Positions 1 to 8,033 of a stretch of DNA of 64,000 nt are shown in pieces. The stretch is from Brasilonema sennae CENA114 (GTDB lineage: Bacteria; Cyanobacteriota; Cyanobacteriia; Cyanobacteriales; Nostocaceae). The notes below the pieces were generated by a model. That model had not been told where the DNA came from. It saw only the letters and a program-made list of their open reading frames with translations, and made no database searches. The stretch covers positions 7,466,253 through 7,530,252 of the forward strand of contig NZ_CP030118.1 in assembly GCF_006968745.1 (NCBI RefSeq), read 5' to 3'. Each line of letters starts with the position of its first letter. Positions within the stretch are counted from its first letter, which is position 1. The position numbers and the translations under genes were made by a program.

Positions 1-2124
1 ACCAGCCTGAACCAAAATCTTGCTATTGTGACCATAGCGAGTCATGCTGCCATCAAGATGGACGATATCCACAACATTGCCATAGCCACCACTGTTCCAA
101 CCTGCCTTTTGTACAACACCGTCAGCTGATGCGTAGATCGGCGTACCAACTGAGTTAGCAATATCAATTCCCTTGTGCATTCTTCCCCAGCGCCAGCCAT
201 AGCCAGAGGTTAGAGTTCCCTTTGCAGGCCACATATAAGCTGTAGTAGAGGTGGATGGGCCGGGTGTATTCTCGTCAATTGCTCTTGGCAGGTATCTATC
301 CACTGCTGCTAAAGGTGGTAACTGTGGATAAACTGTTTTTCCCTGCATAGAGCCAAGGGCTCGAGAAGCATCAACGCCTGTGGAAGGTCTTACTATTGCT
401 TGATTTGGTAATAGTGCTGGGTTACCTGGTCTGCTACCATAGTTCGGAGCCATTGGTCTGGGAACGGGTATCGCAATTCCAGCTTTGTTCTGTTCACTTA
501 CAGGTATTTGCACTGCTGAGTTATTTGGTCTGGGAACAGAAATTGGCACCGCACCATCATTTTGACTGGTACCAGGAACTGTAACTGGCGCGTCATTAGC
601 TTCATTTGGATCTGACACAACTGTATTACCAGCTTCCTGAGAACGGTATTTTTCCCGTAATCTTTCGATTTCCAATTGCAAGCTGCGCAGACGTTGATTA
701 TTTTTTACCTGTTTTGTTTTTGTAGAAGTTGGTACTTGTGCCAATTGAGCTTCTGTAACAACTCTTGGCAATGGAGCGTCACCACCAACACCATAATATG
801 TGATAGAGTCAGAAGACTGGCTATTTGTAATAGTATTTTCTGCTAAATTAGTTGTCGATTGAACGTATGACTGAAACTGGCTATTCCCAACTACTGATGT
901 TGGAACAGTAACACTGCTGTTGTTGGCAATGAGTGCTTTTGCACTTGTTTGGCTAATGTTGCTAGTACCACTGGCTCCAACACCACTCAGTTTTGTTGCG
1001 ACAGATGGCTGAGCAGTAGTGGGGTTTTGCGCCACTGGAATGGACAGTTTTTGGCTGATTTTCAGCTGATGAGGATTGTTAAGATTATTAGCTTTTATGA
1101 GTTCTAGGACTGAAATGCCATAATCGTTGGCGATATCTCCTATTGTATCTCCTGGCTTGACTTCATATACTGCAGTTGCTGTTTGTGTGACCGCTACTGG
1201 TGTAGCTACTGTTGAAGCTGGTATTGCTAACACCTGCACCTCTGATTGTTGGTTTAAATTTGACATGAGCCTTGCTCTGCTAACATCGCTAGTCGTATTC
1301 AACTGCGATGTACCAGTGATAGTACTTGTCTGGGACATTTTCCCTGCCACTGTCATTGGCTGTACTAAGCTAGTCGATGCTTGTTGTGATAAATCTTTAG
1401 TTTGTTCAGAGTGCCATTGAGTCAAACTTTTTCTGAGGCGATCTGATTCTTCCTGTAATTGGTTTCGGGCAAATTCTTGCTGGGCTTTTAGTTGAGCATT
1501 TACTTCTAGTTCTTCTGTGTTTCTAGCTTCTACTGTTTCTGGTTGAGCAGATTGGGAAGACACAGTTTGCAAATTAATAATACCATCAGCATTAGAGAGT
1601 GTTTGTGCTCCCAGCTTTCTGGACTGTTGGAAGTTGTTTTTTTCCCAAGCAGTGGTTTGTTGTGCTTGTGCTGTTGTCAGTGAATTTGCAACTCCGACTG
1701 ATGCTGAGCTTTGCACTGAGGTCTTGCTTGTTCCAACTTGCCATTTTGCTTTTTGTTCAGTTAGCTGTGAAATTGCTGTTGGTTCAACTACTGTAGGACT
1801 TTCTGGCAAGCTCACTGATGAGATGGCTTGTGAGTCTAGTTTATTAGTGGAAGCAAATTTCGCCTCCAAATTATTATAAACAGGAATTGTTGAGGCTGTA
1901 TATTGGTTACCTAACGCTTCTGCCGCTGCAGCTTGGTCGCTTTGTCGAGTCACCAAAAAGCTGGTTGCTCCCATTGATATTGCCAAGCCAATCATTACAG
2001 CTGTTGTTGGCACTTGACATTGGTTAACCTTTGGATTTACTGCGTCTATTGGTTCCACCGGAACATCATCTGCTGGGGTATTTTCCAACTCAGTCCTCGC
2101 TTTCTTCTTTAATGCTCGTTTCAA
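1..2124 (-). CDS. LysM and M23 peptidase-domain cell-wall protein (C-terminus cut by window edge)
   Basis: Open reading frame of 708 codons running off the left edge. I chose a TTG start at 2124 because a perfect AGGAGG (reverse complement at 2131-2136) sits just upstream. A basic N-terminus is followed by one membrane segment (about residues 42-60) and then a long low-complexity Ser/Thr/Gln-rich linker. A LysM peptidoglycan-binding domain follows at about residues 318-362 (YEVKPGDTIGDIANDYGISV). After a second linker comes an M23/LytM-type peptidase domain from about residue 620 (HKGID zinc motif, then GYGNVVDIVHLDGSMTRYGH). Known members cleave or organise peptidoglycan cross-links (NlpD/EnvC class), so a periplasmic role in septation or wall remodelling is inferred. 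The final residues of the peptidase domain lie outside the window. Confidence 0.9.
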   Translation of the reverse strand, partial: MKRALKKKARTELENTPADDVPVEPIDAVNPKVNQCQVPTTAVMIGLAISMGATSFLVTRQSDQAAAAEALGNQYTASTIPVYNNLEAKFASTNKLDSQAISSVSLPESPTVVEPTAISQLTEQKAKWQVGTSKTSVQSSASVGVANSLTTAQAQQTTAWEKNNFQQSRKLGAQTLSNADGIINLQTVSSQSAQPETVEARNTEELEVNAQLKAQQEFARNQLQEESDRLRKSLTQWHSEQTKDLSQQASTSLVQPMTVAGKMSQTSTITGTSQLNTTSDVSRARLMSNLNQQSEVQVLAIPASTVATPVAVTQTATAVYEVKPGDTIGDIANDYGISVLELIKANNLNNPHQLKISQKLSIPVAQNPTTAQPSVATKLSGVGASGTSNISQTSAKALIANNSSVTVPTSVVGNSQFQSYVQSTTNLAENTITNSQSSDSITYYGVGGDAPLPRVVTEAQLAQVPTSTKTKQVKNNQRLRSLQLEIERLREKYRSQEAGNTVVSDPNEANDAPVTVPGTSQNDGAVPISVPRPNNSAVQIPVSEQNKAGIAIPVPRPMAPNYGSRPGNPALLPNQAIVRPSTGVDASRALGSMQGKTVYPQLPPLAAVDRYLPRAIDENTPGPSTSTTAYMWPAKGTLTSGYGWRWGRMHKGIDIANSVGTPIYASADGVVQKAGWNSGGYGNVVDIVHLDGSMTRYGHNSKILVQAG

Positions 2125-2996
2125 AGACGACCTCCTATGATCACTTGCGCTTAACCAACCTCAATTCTCTAGTCTGAGTACTAGTCAATGATTTTAATCA
2201 CTACAAGCAATAGATCAATACCACATACATCAGAGATACTTACGCAAGATTAACCTGCTTCTCTGATTTAGACAAGTTCACATCGTTATTTTAAATCTTA
2301 AATTTTTGCCTTGACTTGTTCTGTTCACACCTGACACCTTTCATATTAAATAAATCATATGAGTTTTATTTTTGACAACTTACACTTTGGTTACTTTGAC
2401 AGCAAGATTGACAACCACATATTCGGCATGTTCTTTGCTATCGAGCAATTTGTCTGCTGCTACCTCTCGTCATACACTATACCCTTCTGTAAATCTTTTT
2501 CAGACTTTTTTCAGGTCATCCGTATTTATGACACAAGGATCTACATTGATTATTACTCGATACTAACCGTATTTACTCGCACCAATTATCTATTCACTAA
2601 ATAAAAAACATTAGGCAAACTACCTCAAACTCTTGATATGACTGGCTCATGATGTTTTCGTTCCTTATTCAAGAGAAAATTCAAATTTAAGAAAATCTAT
2701 CATTTAACCTCGACTATTTATCCAAACTACTATAGAAATTTCTTATACTTTTTCTTCAGTCTCAAGTCATTTTTACTCCAGCAGTGTTGAATATAGAGTA
2801 CTGAGTCATGAATAATAATTCAAACATAGTTTGGTTCTATCTGTATTTGCAGTTAGTCACTTCGTACTGCTTACTATTAAGATATCAGAGATATTATTAA
2901 ATCGCTGTATAAAAAATGTCTCAAAAATCAGTATATGATCACAGAAAAACTGTTAAGATTTTGCCTATGCTGGCGTCTTTAAAAGAACTCGAATGA
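2125..2996. other. A+T-rich intergenic region, no gene recognised
   Basis: About 870 bases between two minus-strand genes. Short frames here have no recognisable protein features and no ribosome-binding site. I see no strong hairpin or tandem repeat. It presumably carries the promoter of the LysM/M23 gene. Confidence 0.5.
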
Positions 2997-3452
2997 CTAT
3001 AACCCCAATTGACGACGAGCTTCAAAAAGACCCACTGCTACACTCACAGATAGATTTAAGCTGCGAACATTTGGTTCGTTCATAGGAATATAGAGAGTAA
3101 CATCACAAGCTGATGTGAGATCAAGTGGTAAGCCAGTGGTTTCAGAACCAAAGAGCAACCAATCATTCGGTTGAAAGTGGAAATCCAGGTAGTTGCAACT
3201 ACCTCTGACGCTAAAACCTAATAATCTTCCGCCACGTGCTTGATGCGCGGACTTAAAAGCTTCCAGAGATTCGTGATAGTGCAGTTTGACATAAGGCCAG
3301 TAATCTAAACCAGCTCTTTTGAGGTAGCGATCGCTAATCTCAAAGCCCAAAGGTCCTACTAAATGTAATTCAGTGCCTGTGGCAGCACAGGTGCGAGCAA
3401 TATTACCTGTATTGGGAGGAATAAGCGGGTTAACTAAAACGACCTGGGGCAT
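2997..3452 (-). CDS. trmL: tRNA (cytidine(34)-2'-O)-methyltransferase TrmL (SpoU family)
   Basis: A 151-residue SPOUT methyltransferase of the usual TrmL length. The N-terminus reads VVLVNPLIPPNTGNIARTCA, the signature of the TrmL branch of SpoU proteins. The C-terminal knot motifs are visible as LLFGSETTGLP and IPMNEPNVRSLNLSVSVAV, which form the AdoMet-binding trefoil. Family members methylate the 2'-O of the wobble nucleotide in tRNA-Leu isoacceptors. It is transcribed alone, with 354 bases between it and gshA. No Shine-Dalgarno sequence is evident at the ATG. Confidence 0.93.
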   Translation of the reverse strand: MPQVVLVNPLIPPNTGNIARTCAATGTELHLVGPLGFEISDRYLKRAGLDYWPYVKLHYHESLEAFKSAHQARGGRLLGFSVRGSCNYLDFHFQPNDWLLFGSETTGLPLDLTSACDVTLYIPMNEPNVRSLNLSVSVAVGLFEARRQLGL

Positions 3453-3725
3453 TTGCGCAAGAATTAATATATTGAAAATCTGATTTAAATGCAGTCTGTT
3501 TTTTTTTACATCTTCCTTAATGCTGAAAATACATAATTTTTTTTTATATTGTGATAGTGAGTCAATTGATTAGAAATTTAAAACAGACAAAAAATGTGCT
3601 TTATAAGAGGTAAGGGGATATACTGAGATTTATGACGATTTGTTAAGTTATGTGTAGGTGTATTCTACACTACCAATATCTGACATACATCAAGTTTTAA
3701 CGCCAAATAAACATTTCCATAAAAA

Positions 3726-3791
3726 GGGTTCGGAATTTACTGAATGGACAAATCATGATCAAGATTTATTCACATTTAGATTCCCGAACCC
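3726..3791. terminator. Imperfect inverted repeat downstream of gshA
   Basis: GGGTTCGG at 3726-3733 is complementary to CCGAACCC at 3784-3791. It lies just past the gshA stop codon in the 354-base spacer before trmL. The loop is long (50 bases) and there is no clear T-run, so a termination role is uncertain. I see nothing else in this spacer. Confidence 0.3.
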
Positions 3792-3806
3792 GGAGGGTGA
3801 GGTGTG

Positions 3807-4943
3807 CTAAGCAACCGAAGATGAACACAATTTATCTTCTAGTTCAACTTCGCATTCTCTTGTTGCGTCAATAGCTTGAGTGAGAACGTGTCTTTCACTC
3901 AAGCCAAGTGCGTGCAGTTGTAACCATTGTTGAGCTTCGTTACCTTCACGCAAGATTTTTTGTAATGGTGAAAGGAAACAGGCAAAGCCATGCTGCTTAG
4001 CGATCGCCCAAACATCTTGATATATTTCACTAATCCAATCTCTGGCTAAAATACTCCTACCATCTTGCCAATGCTGAAGTTGAGCCTCAAGACTGGAAGT
4101 CGCCGCTGCAGTTTCGTTGGCATAGGTTAGGGAAATAAGTTCGTCTGGGGTGAAGCTGCTTTGGGTTAATGGATCGATAGAGGGATTATTGATAACTTGT
4201 AATAAACGTGCCTCTACTAAAGCTGCTATCGCCAGTAAAGCAATTGGATCTGTGACTAAATCGCAAATTCGTAGTTCTAAACGATTCAAATCATAAGGGC
4301 GGCGATCGCCATTTGGTCGAACTGACGCCCAAAGATGACGAACATTTTGCATTGTTCCAGCGATCAGTTGATTTTCCACCCATTTAATGTGATGGGCGTG
4401 GCTTTCAAATAAAGGTACATGAGAAGGCGTTTGCGGAAAAACACCCCAGCGTGTGGAATGATAACCAGTTGCTTTGCCATTCAGAAACGGAGATGATGCA
4501 CTCAAGGCAAGGAACAAGGGTGCTTCTACCCTTATAACCCGACACGCCCGCATTAAGACTTCTGGATCGCTAATGCCTACATTAATGTGAACGCTAGCGG
4601 TGACAACCTTGGTACCGTATGTTTGCTCAATGTAGTCATGATAGGGGTTTGTTGGATCTGAGCGAAAAAAGCGATCGCCTCCTCCTAAGGACAGAGTGCT
4701 TCCTGGAATCAGCGTGTAATCACCTAATTGCTTGATGAAGTTTCTAAGTTCAAGCCGAGGACGCAACAAGGCACATAAAAGCTGTTCGTAATTCTGTAAC
4801 GGTGGAGTGATATATTCTACGTTTCGACTATCCGGCTCTCGGACAAATCCATCCAAAGATCCAACAATCTTGTCGGAGAGTCCGACTATATCACCACTGG
4901 GCGTCCCAGTGTACATCTCAATTTCAAAGCCTTTTAATAGCAC
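3807..4943 (-). CDS. gshA: Glutamate--cysteine ligase, cyanobacterial type
   Basis: A 378-residue protein matching the cyanobacterial glutamate-cysteine ligase family (carboxylate-amine ligase superfamily, GCS2-like). It performs the first, ATP-dependent step of glutathione synthesis in the cytosol. Supporting stretches include FEIEMYTGTPSG at the N-terminus, SLGGGDRFFRSDPTNPYHDY near residue 85, TASVHINVGI near residue 115 and RPYDLNRLELRICDLVTDPI near residue 210. The start is a GTG at 4943 with a GGAG ribosome-binding site about 8 bases upstream. The length is normal for the family. No gshB is present in the window. Confidence 0.9.
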   Translation of the reverse strand: MLLKGFEIEMYTGTPSGDIVGLSDKIVGSLDGFVREPDSRNVEYITPPLQNYEQLLCALLRPRLELRNFIKQLGDYTLIPGSTLSLGGGDRFFRSDPTNPYHDYIEQTYGTKVVTASVHINVGISDPEVLMRACRVIRVEAPLFLALSASSPFLNGKATGYHSTRWGVFPQTPSHVPLFESHAHHIKWVENQLIAGTMQNVRHLWASVRPNGDRRPYDLNRLELRICDLVTDPIALLAIAALVEARLLQVINNPSIDPLTQSSFTPDELISLTYANETAAATSSLEAQLQHWQDGRSILARDWISEIYQDVWAIAKQHGFACFLSPLQKILREGNEAQQWLQLHALGLSERHVLTQAIDATRECEVELEDKLCSSSVA

Positions 4944-5039
4944 TGGTCTGTTCTCCTCGGCTCTCCTTACTTCTAAATTGTATCGAAGGCAACGAATTTC
5001 TGTTTACAACCTTAGGGTGAATTAACAGTTGATCAAGAA

Positions 5040-5465
5040 AGGGGTGTAGGGGTGTGGGGGTGTAAGGGGAGCCAGTGCGTTGGGGAGCCAGTACTGCCAA
5101 GAGTTGTGCCTTGCGCGGGTTCCCCGCGTTGTGGCAACTAGCCCCGAAGGGGGCGCTACGCAAACGGAGAGGGTTTCCCGACTTGTAGACGCCGGAGGCG
5201 GCTTCCCGCTTTCTTAGCACAAGCGCGTTGTGAGGGGAAAAGAAAATTTTCTTTGTTGCCACGCCGCCGGAACCAACAAGGACGCAAGCCGCGTTGACAA
5301 ACCAGAGAGTACCGAAATCTTTCTCTTATCCTTAACTTACCCCTCAAGATAGTGTGTACCTCCTACACCAGAGCTTAAGCTGAGGCGTGTAAGGTTCAAA
5401 CAGTTAACAGTTATCAGTTATCAGTCGTTTACTGTTTACTGTTCACTGTTAAGCGTTAAGCGTTG
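5040..5465. repeat. Dispersed repeat block plus heptamer repeats
   Basis: The spacer between gshA and the 5477 gene contains a mosaic of repeat modules. There is a GGGGTGTAGGGGTGTGGGGG-type run (about 5040), a stretch with the GGGTTTCCCGAC and GACGCCGGAGGCGGCTTCCCGC modules that recur elsewhere in the window, and degenerate heptamers of the CAGTTATCAGTTATCAG type (5399-5460). Short frames over this block are repeat-derived and not convincing genes. Confidence 0.7.
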
Positions 5466-5476
5466 AGGAAATAATT

Positions 5477-5698
5477 ATGTCCAGCAATGAAACAACTCCT
5501 AATCAAGCTAAAAAAACAAATCCACAAAGTGATGAATCCCAATTAAGTCCTGAGGTACTTGACAAAATTAAAAATCCTCCAAGAATAGACGATGTGATAT
5601 TGAGTCAATCGCCAGAAGAACGTAGGAGTAACCCAGCTATAGCACCGGAAATGCTGGATGAACCAAGCGATGAATTTACCGGGTTGCCCAAAGAGTAG
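5477..5698 (+). CDS. Small conserved-type hypothetical protein
   Basis: A 73-residue hydrophilic, acidic, proline-rich protein with no membrane segment and low predicted order. GAGG at 5465-5468 is close enough to act as a ribosome-binding site for the ATG. I do not recognise a domain. It lies 48 bases upstream of the deacetylase-like gene on the same strand and could share its transcript. Function unknown. Confidence 0.6.
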   Translation: MSSNETTPNQAKKTNPQSDESQLSPEVLDKIKNPPRIDDVILSQSPEERRSNPAIAPEMLDEPSDEFTGLPKE

Positions 5699-5746
5699 TC
5701 AGCATACAATTGAAATCAGTATCTTACTGCTTACTTCACTCGACCT

Positions 5747-6664
5747 ATGCTGCCAGTCATTTATTCCGACGAGTTTCTGGATCACAAGACTGGATCTTTC
5801 CATCCAGAGAAACCAGAACGTCTGAGTGCGATCGCCACCGCCTTAAAACAAGCTGCGTTTGCACAACATATTGAATGGCGCTTGCCCACTCTACCAGAAA
5901 AGCGCTCTATCATATCTGTGTTGGAACAAGCACACACCCGGCGCTACATCAAGAAAGTTCAAGAAATTGCTGTTGCAGGCGGTGGTTATTTGGATGGAGA
6001 TACACCTGTTTCTGGACGCAGTTATGATGTTGCTTTGTTGGCAGTGAGTGCCTGGTTGGATGGAGTTGATGTTGTATTGGAAACTGGCGAACCAGCTTTT
6101 GTGTTGGCGCGTCCACCAGGACACCACGCGGAAAGTGATCAGGGGATGGGGTTTTGCTTGTTTTCCAATGCGGCGATCGCTGCTCTTTATGCCCTAGAAC
6201 AACCAGGAATTAACCGTGTTGCCATCCTTGACTGGGATGTGCATCACGGTAATGGTACCCAGGCAATAGTAGAAAAAAACTCACAAATTGCCTACTGTTC
6301 TCTTCATCAGTACCCTTGCTATCCAGGGACAGGACATCATACAGAGCGTGGTTTTCATAAGAATGTGTTGAATTTGCCAATTCCTCCTAGCAGCGACATC
6401 AAAATATACCAACCTATTTTTGAAAAAAAAGTAGTACCCTTTTTATCCAGTTTTCAGCCGGATTTATTGATTGTGAGTGCGGGTTACGACGCCAACGCCG
6501 ATGATCCATTGGCTAGTATTAATTTGCAACCGCAAGATTATGGTTTATTCACAGATTATTGCCTGGGAATAACTCGTAAAATTCTGTTCGGCTTGGAAGG
6601 TGGTTATGATTTTGACGCACTTTCTAAGTCAGTTGTCGCAACAATTGAGCGCTGCATCGCGTGA
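5747..6664 (+). CDS. Histone deacetylase family protein (class II HDAC-like amidohydrolase)
   Basis: A 305-residue protein with the complete arginase/deacetylase fold signatures: HPEKPERLSAI (residues ~19-29), RPPGHHAE (~124), DWDVHHGNGTQ (~164) and SAGYDANADDPLA (~245). The paired His residues and the Asp/His/Asp zinc ligands are all present, so it should be a catalytically competent zinc amidohydrolase. Bacterial relatives deacetylate acetyl-lysine, acetylpolyamines or related metabolites; the substrate cannot be inferred here. It may be co-transcribed with the small gene just upstream. Confidence 0.92.
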   Translation: MLPVIYSDEFLDHKTGSFHPEKPERLSAIATALKQAAFAQHIEWRLPTLPEKRSIISVLEQAHTRRYIKKVQEIAVAGGGYLDGDTPVSGRSYDVALLAVSAWLDGVDVVLETGEPAFVLARPPGHHAESDQGMGFCLFSNAAIAALYALEQPGINRVAILDWDVHHGNGTQAIVEKNSQIAYCSLHQYPCYPGTGHHTERGFHKNVLNLPIPPSSDIKIYQPIFEKKVVPFLSSFQPDLLIVSAGYDANADDPLASINLQPQDYGLFTDYCLGITRKILFGLEGGYDFDALSKSVVATIERCIA

Positions 6665-6756
6665 GTAGTAAGTAGACTTGTTCGCAGTGCGAAATTGTAG
6701 AAAAAATCTGATGATATAAACTTAATTCATAATCAAGAGTTAAACCAATAACCAAA

Positions 6757-7307
6757 CTCAGATCTTGCACCTCCGGCTGAGTACGCCCAGAACTCAAGTT
6801 CGTGGCTCATAAACACGCGTCCGTTAAAACGGAACGGCACATGCTTCTCCCAAGGGGAGACGCAATCATGCGAACAAGTCGGGAAACCCGGACGCCCTAG
6901 TGGGAACGGCCACGCCTTACGGTGAGTCCAGCGCTGCGGGAGGGTCTCCCTCCGCAGGCGACTGGCGAACCCGGAGGGCTATCGGGTATCTCCTGCGGAG
7001 ACGCTACGCGTTCGCTCTTAGCGTGCGCTTGCGCTTACGCCCAAGCCGCGTGCGCTTGCGCTTACGCAGTCGCCTAGGTCGGGAGACCCTCCAAAGAGCG
7101 CTGTCTCACAAGATACCTAGGTCGGGAAACCCTCATCAAGTACTGGCTCAACGGACAGGTGCGCGACTGTCGGGAAACCCGCCCACGGCACTGTCCTTCC
7201 CAACGCAGTGCCTCCTGAAAAACTTATCCAGCCCGTTTTAACGGACTTGGACTTTAAGCGAAGAAATAAATTTCTTGGCGGACGAAAAGTATGGTGCAAG
7301 ATCTGAG
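6757..7307. mobile_element. 551-bp non-coding element with 15-bp terminal inverted repeats
   Basis: The segment begins with CTCAGATCTTGCACC (6757-6771) and ends with its exact complement (7293-7307). A second pair of inward inverted motifs (TCCGTTAAAACGGA near 6820 and CCGTTTTAACGGA near 7228) lies inside the ends. The interior is filled with dispersed modules (GCGTGCGCTTGCGCTTACGC, GTCGGGAAACCC). No transposase frame is present, so it resembles a non-autonomous MITE or a decayed insertion. I could not identify a target-site duplication. Confidence 0.55.
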
Positions 7308-7320
7308 AATAGGGATTCTT

Positions 7321-7412
7321 AGTTGTTGTGCTAACCACTCTTGAAATCAGTGAACAGTGAACAGTGAACAGTGAAAACTCCTAACTGATAACTGAGGACT
7401 GATAACTGATAA
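7321..7412. repeat. Heptamer short tandem repeats
   Basis: Runs of AGTGAACAGTGAACAGTGAA and AACTGATAACTGAGGACTGAT type, the short tandem repeats common between genes of filamentous cyanobacteria. They separate the two copies of the larger repeat. Confidence 0.7.
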
Positions 7413-7468
7413 CCCTTCGGGTATCTCCTGCACAGACGCTACTTTGTAAGTCCCAAAGGGACACGCTT

Positions 7469-7771
7469 ACGCGTTCGCTCTTAGCGTGCGCTTGCGCTTA
7501 CGCCCAAGCCGCGTGCGCTTGCGCTTACGCAGTCGCCTAGGTCGGGAGACCCTCCAAAGAGCGCTGTCTCACAAGATACCTAGGTCGGGAAACCCTCATC
7601 AAGTACTGGCTCAACGGACAGGTGCGCGACTGTCGGGAAACCCGCCCACGGCACTGTCCTCCCCAACGCAGTGCCTCCTGAAAAACTAACAAGAGTCCGT
7701 TTTAACGGACTTAGACTTTGAGCCAAGAAATTTATTTCTTGGCGGACGAAAAGTATGGTGCAAGATCTGAG
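7469..7771. repeat. Second, partial copy of the 6757-7307 element (right part)
   Basis: Nearly identical to 7005-7307 over about 300 bases, ending with the same GGTGCAAGATCTGAG terminus. It contains two palindromes: GTCCGTTTTAACGGAC at 7695-7710, and CCAAGAAAT/ATTTCTTGG at 7723-7742. The left part of the element is absent. Its right end lies about 30 bases upstream of the putative operator of the RHH-CHAT unit. Confidence 0.75.
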
Positions 7772-7802
7772 CAAACAGATCAACGGCTCTAAAATTTATA
7801 AG

Positions 7803-7851
7803 TTTGTCCGAAACCAGACATTGTACATTTGTAGATTTGTTCGGATACAAT
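7803..7851 (+). promoter_or_regulatory. Putative promoter and operator of the RHH-CHAT unit
   Basis: TTTGTCCGA (7803-7811) and TTTGTTCGGA (7836-7845) are direct-repeat half sites 33 bases apart; the core also reads as an inverted repeat. They flank a TTGTAC -35-like box (7821-7826), and TACAAT (7846-7851) could be the -10 box, although the spacing is then a long 19 bases. Autoregulation by the RHH protein encoded immediately downstream is inferred. Confidence 0.4.
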
Positions 7852-7883
7852 TTTTGGTACAAGCTTTAAAATCTGTAAAACTT

Positions 7884-8033
7884 ATGCACATTAGTATCGC
7901 TGACGACATCAAAAAACGGTTTCACGCAGCCTATGCTATCCGTGGGCTGAAGATAAGCCAAGTGATAACTGAACTAGTTGAACAGTGGTTAAAAGCGAAC
8001 GAAGTTACTTCATTGAGTGATGCCAAAGCCTGA
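7884..8033 (+). CDS. Small ribbon-helix-helix DNA-binding protein
   Basis: A 49-residue protein starting at ATG 7884 (MHISIADDIKKRFHAAYAIR). The frame extends upstream to 7755, but that part is repeat-derived and covers the promoter, so I reject the longer start. A beta strand (HISIADD) followed by two helices (IKKRFHAAYAIRGLK, ISQVITELVEQWLKAN) fits the MetJ/Arc/CopG fold and resembles ParG-like partition and antitoxin regulators. Its TGA overlaps the ATG of the CHAT gene (TGATG at 8031-8035), implying translational coupling. It is probably an autorepressor of the operon. Confidence 0.7.
   Translation: MHISIADDIKKRFHAAYAIRGLKISQVITELVEQWLKANEVTSLSDAKA

Noticed and set aside
1127..1879. Plus-strand frames at 1127-1420, 1599-1796 and 1634-1879
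   Set aside because: They are antisense to the low-complexity linker of the LysM/M23 protein, whose minus-strand frame is continuous with recognisable domains.
6900..7689. Arg/Leu-rich frames (6900-7241 and 7486-7689)
   Set aside because: They are translations of the dispersed G+C-rich repeat modules, duplicated along with the repeat.
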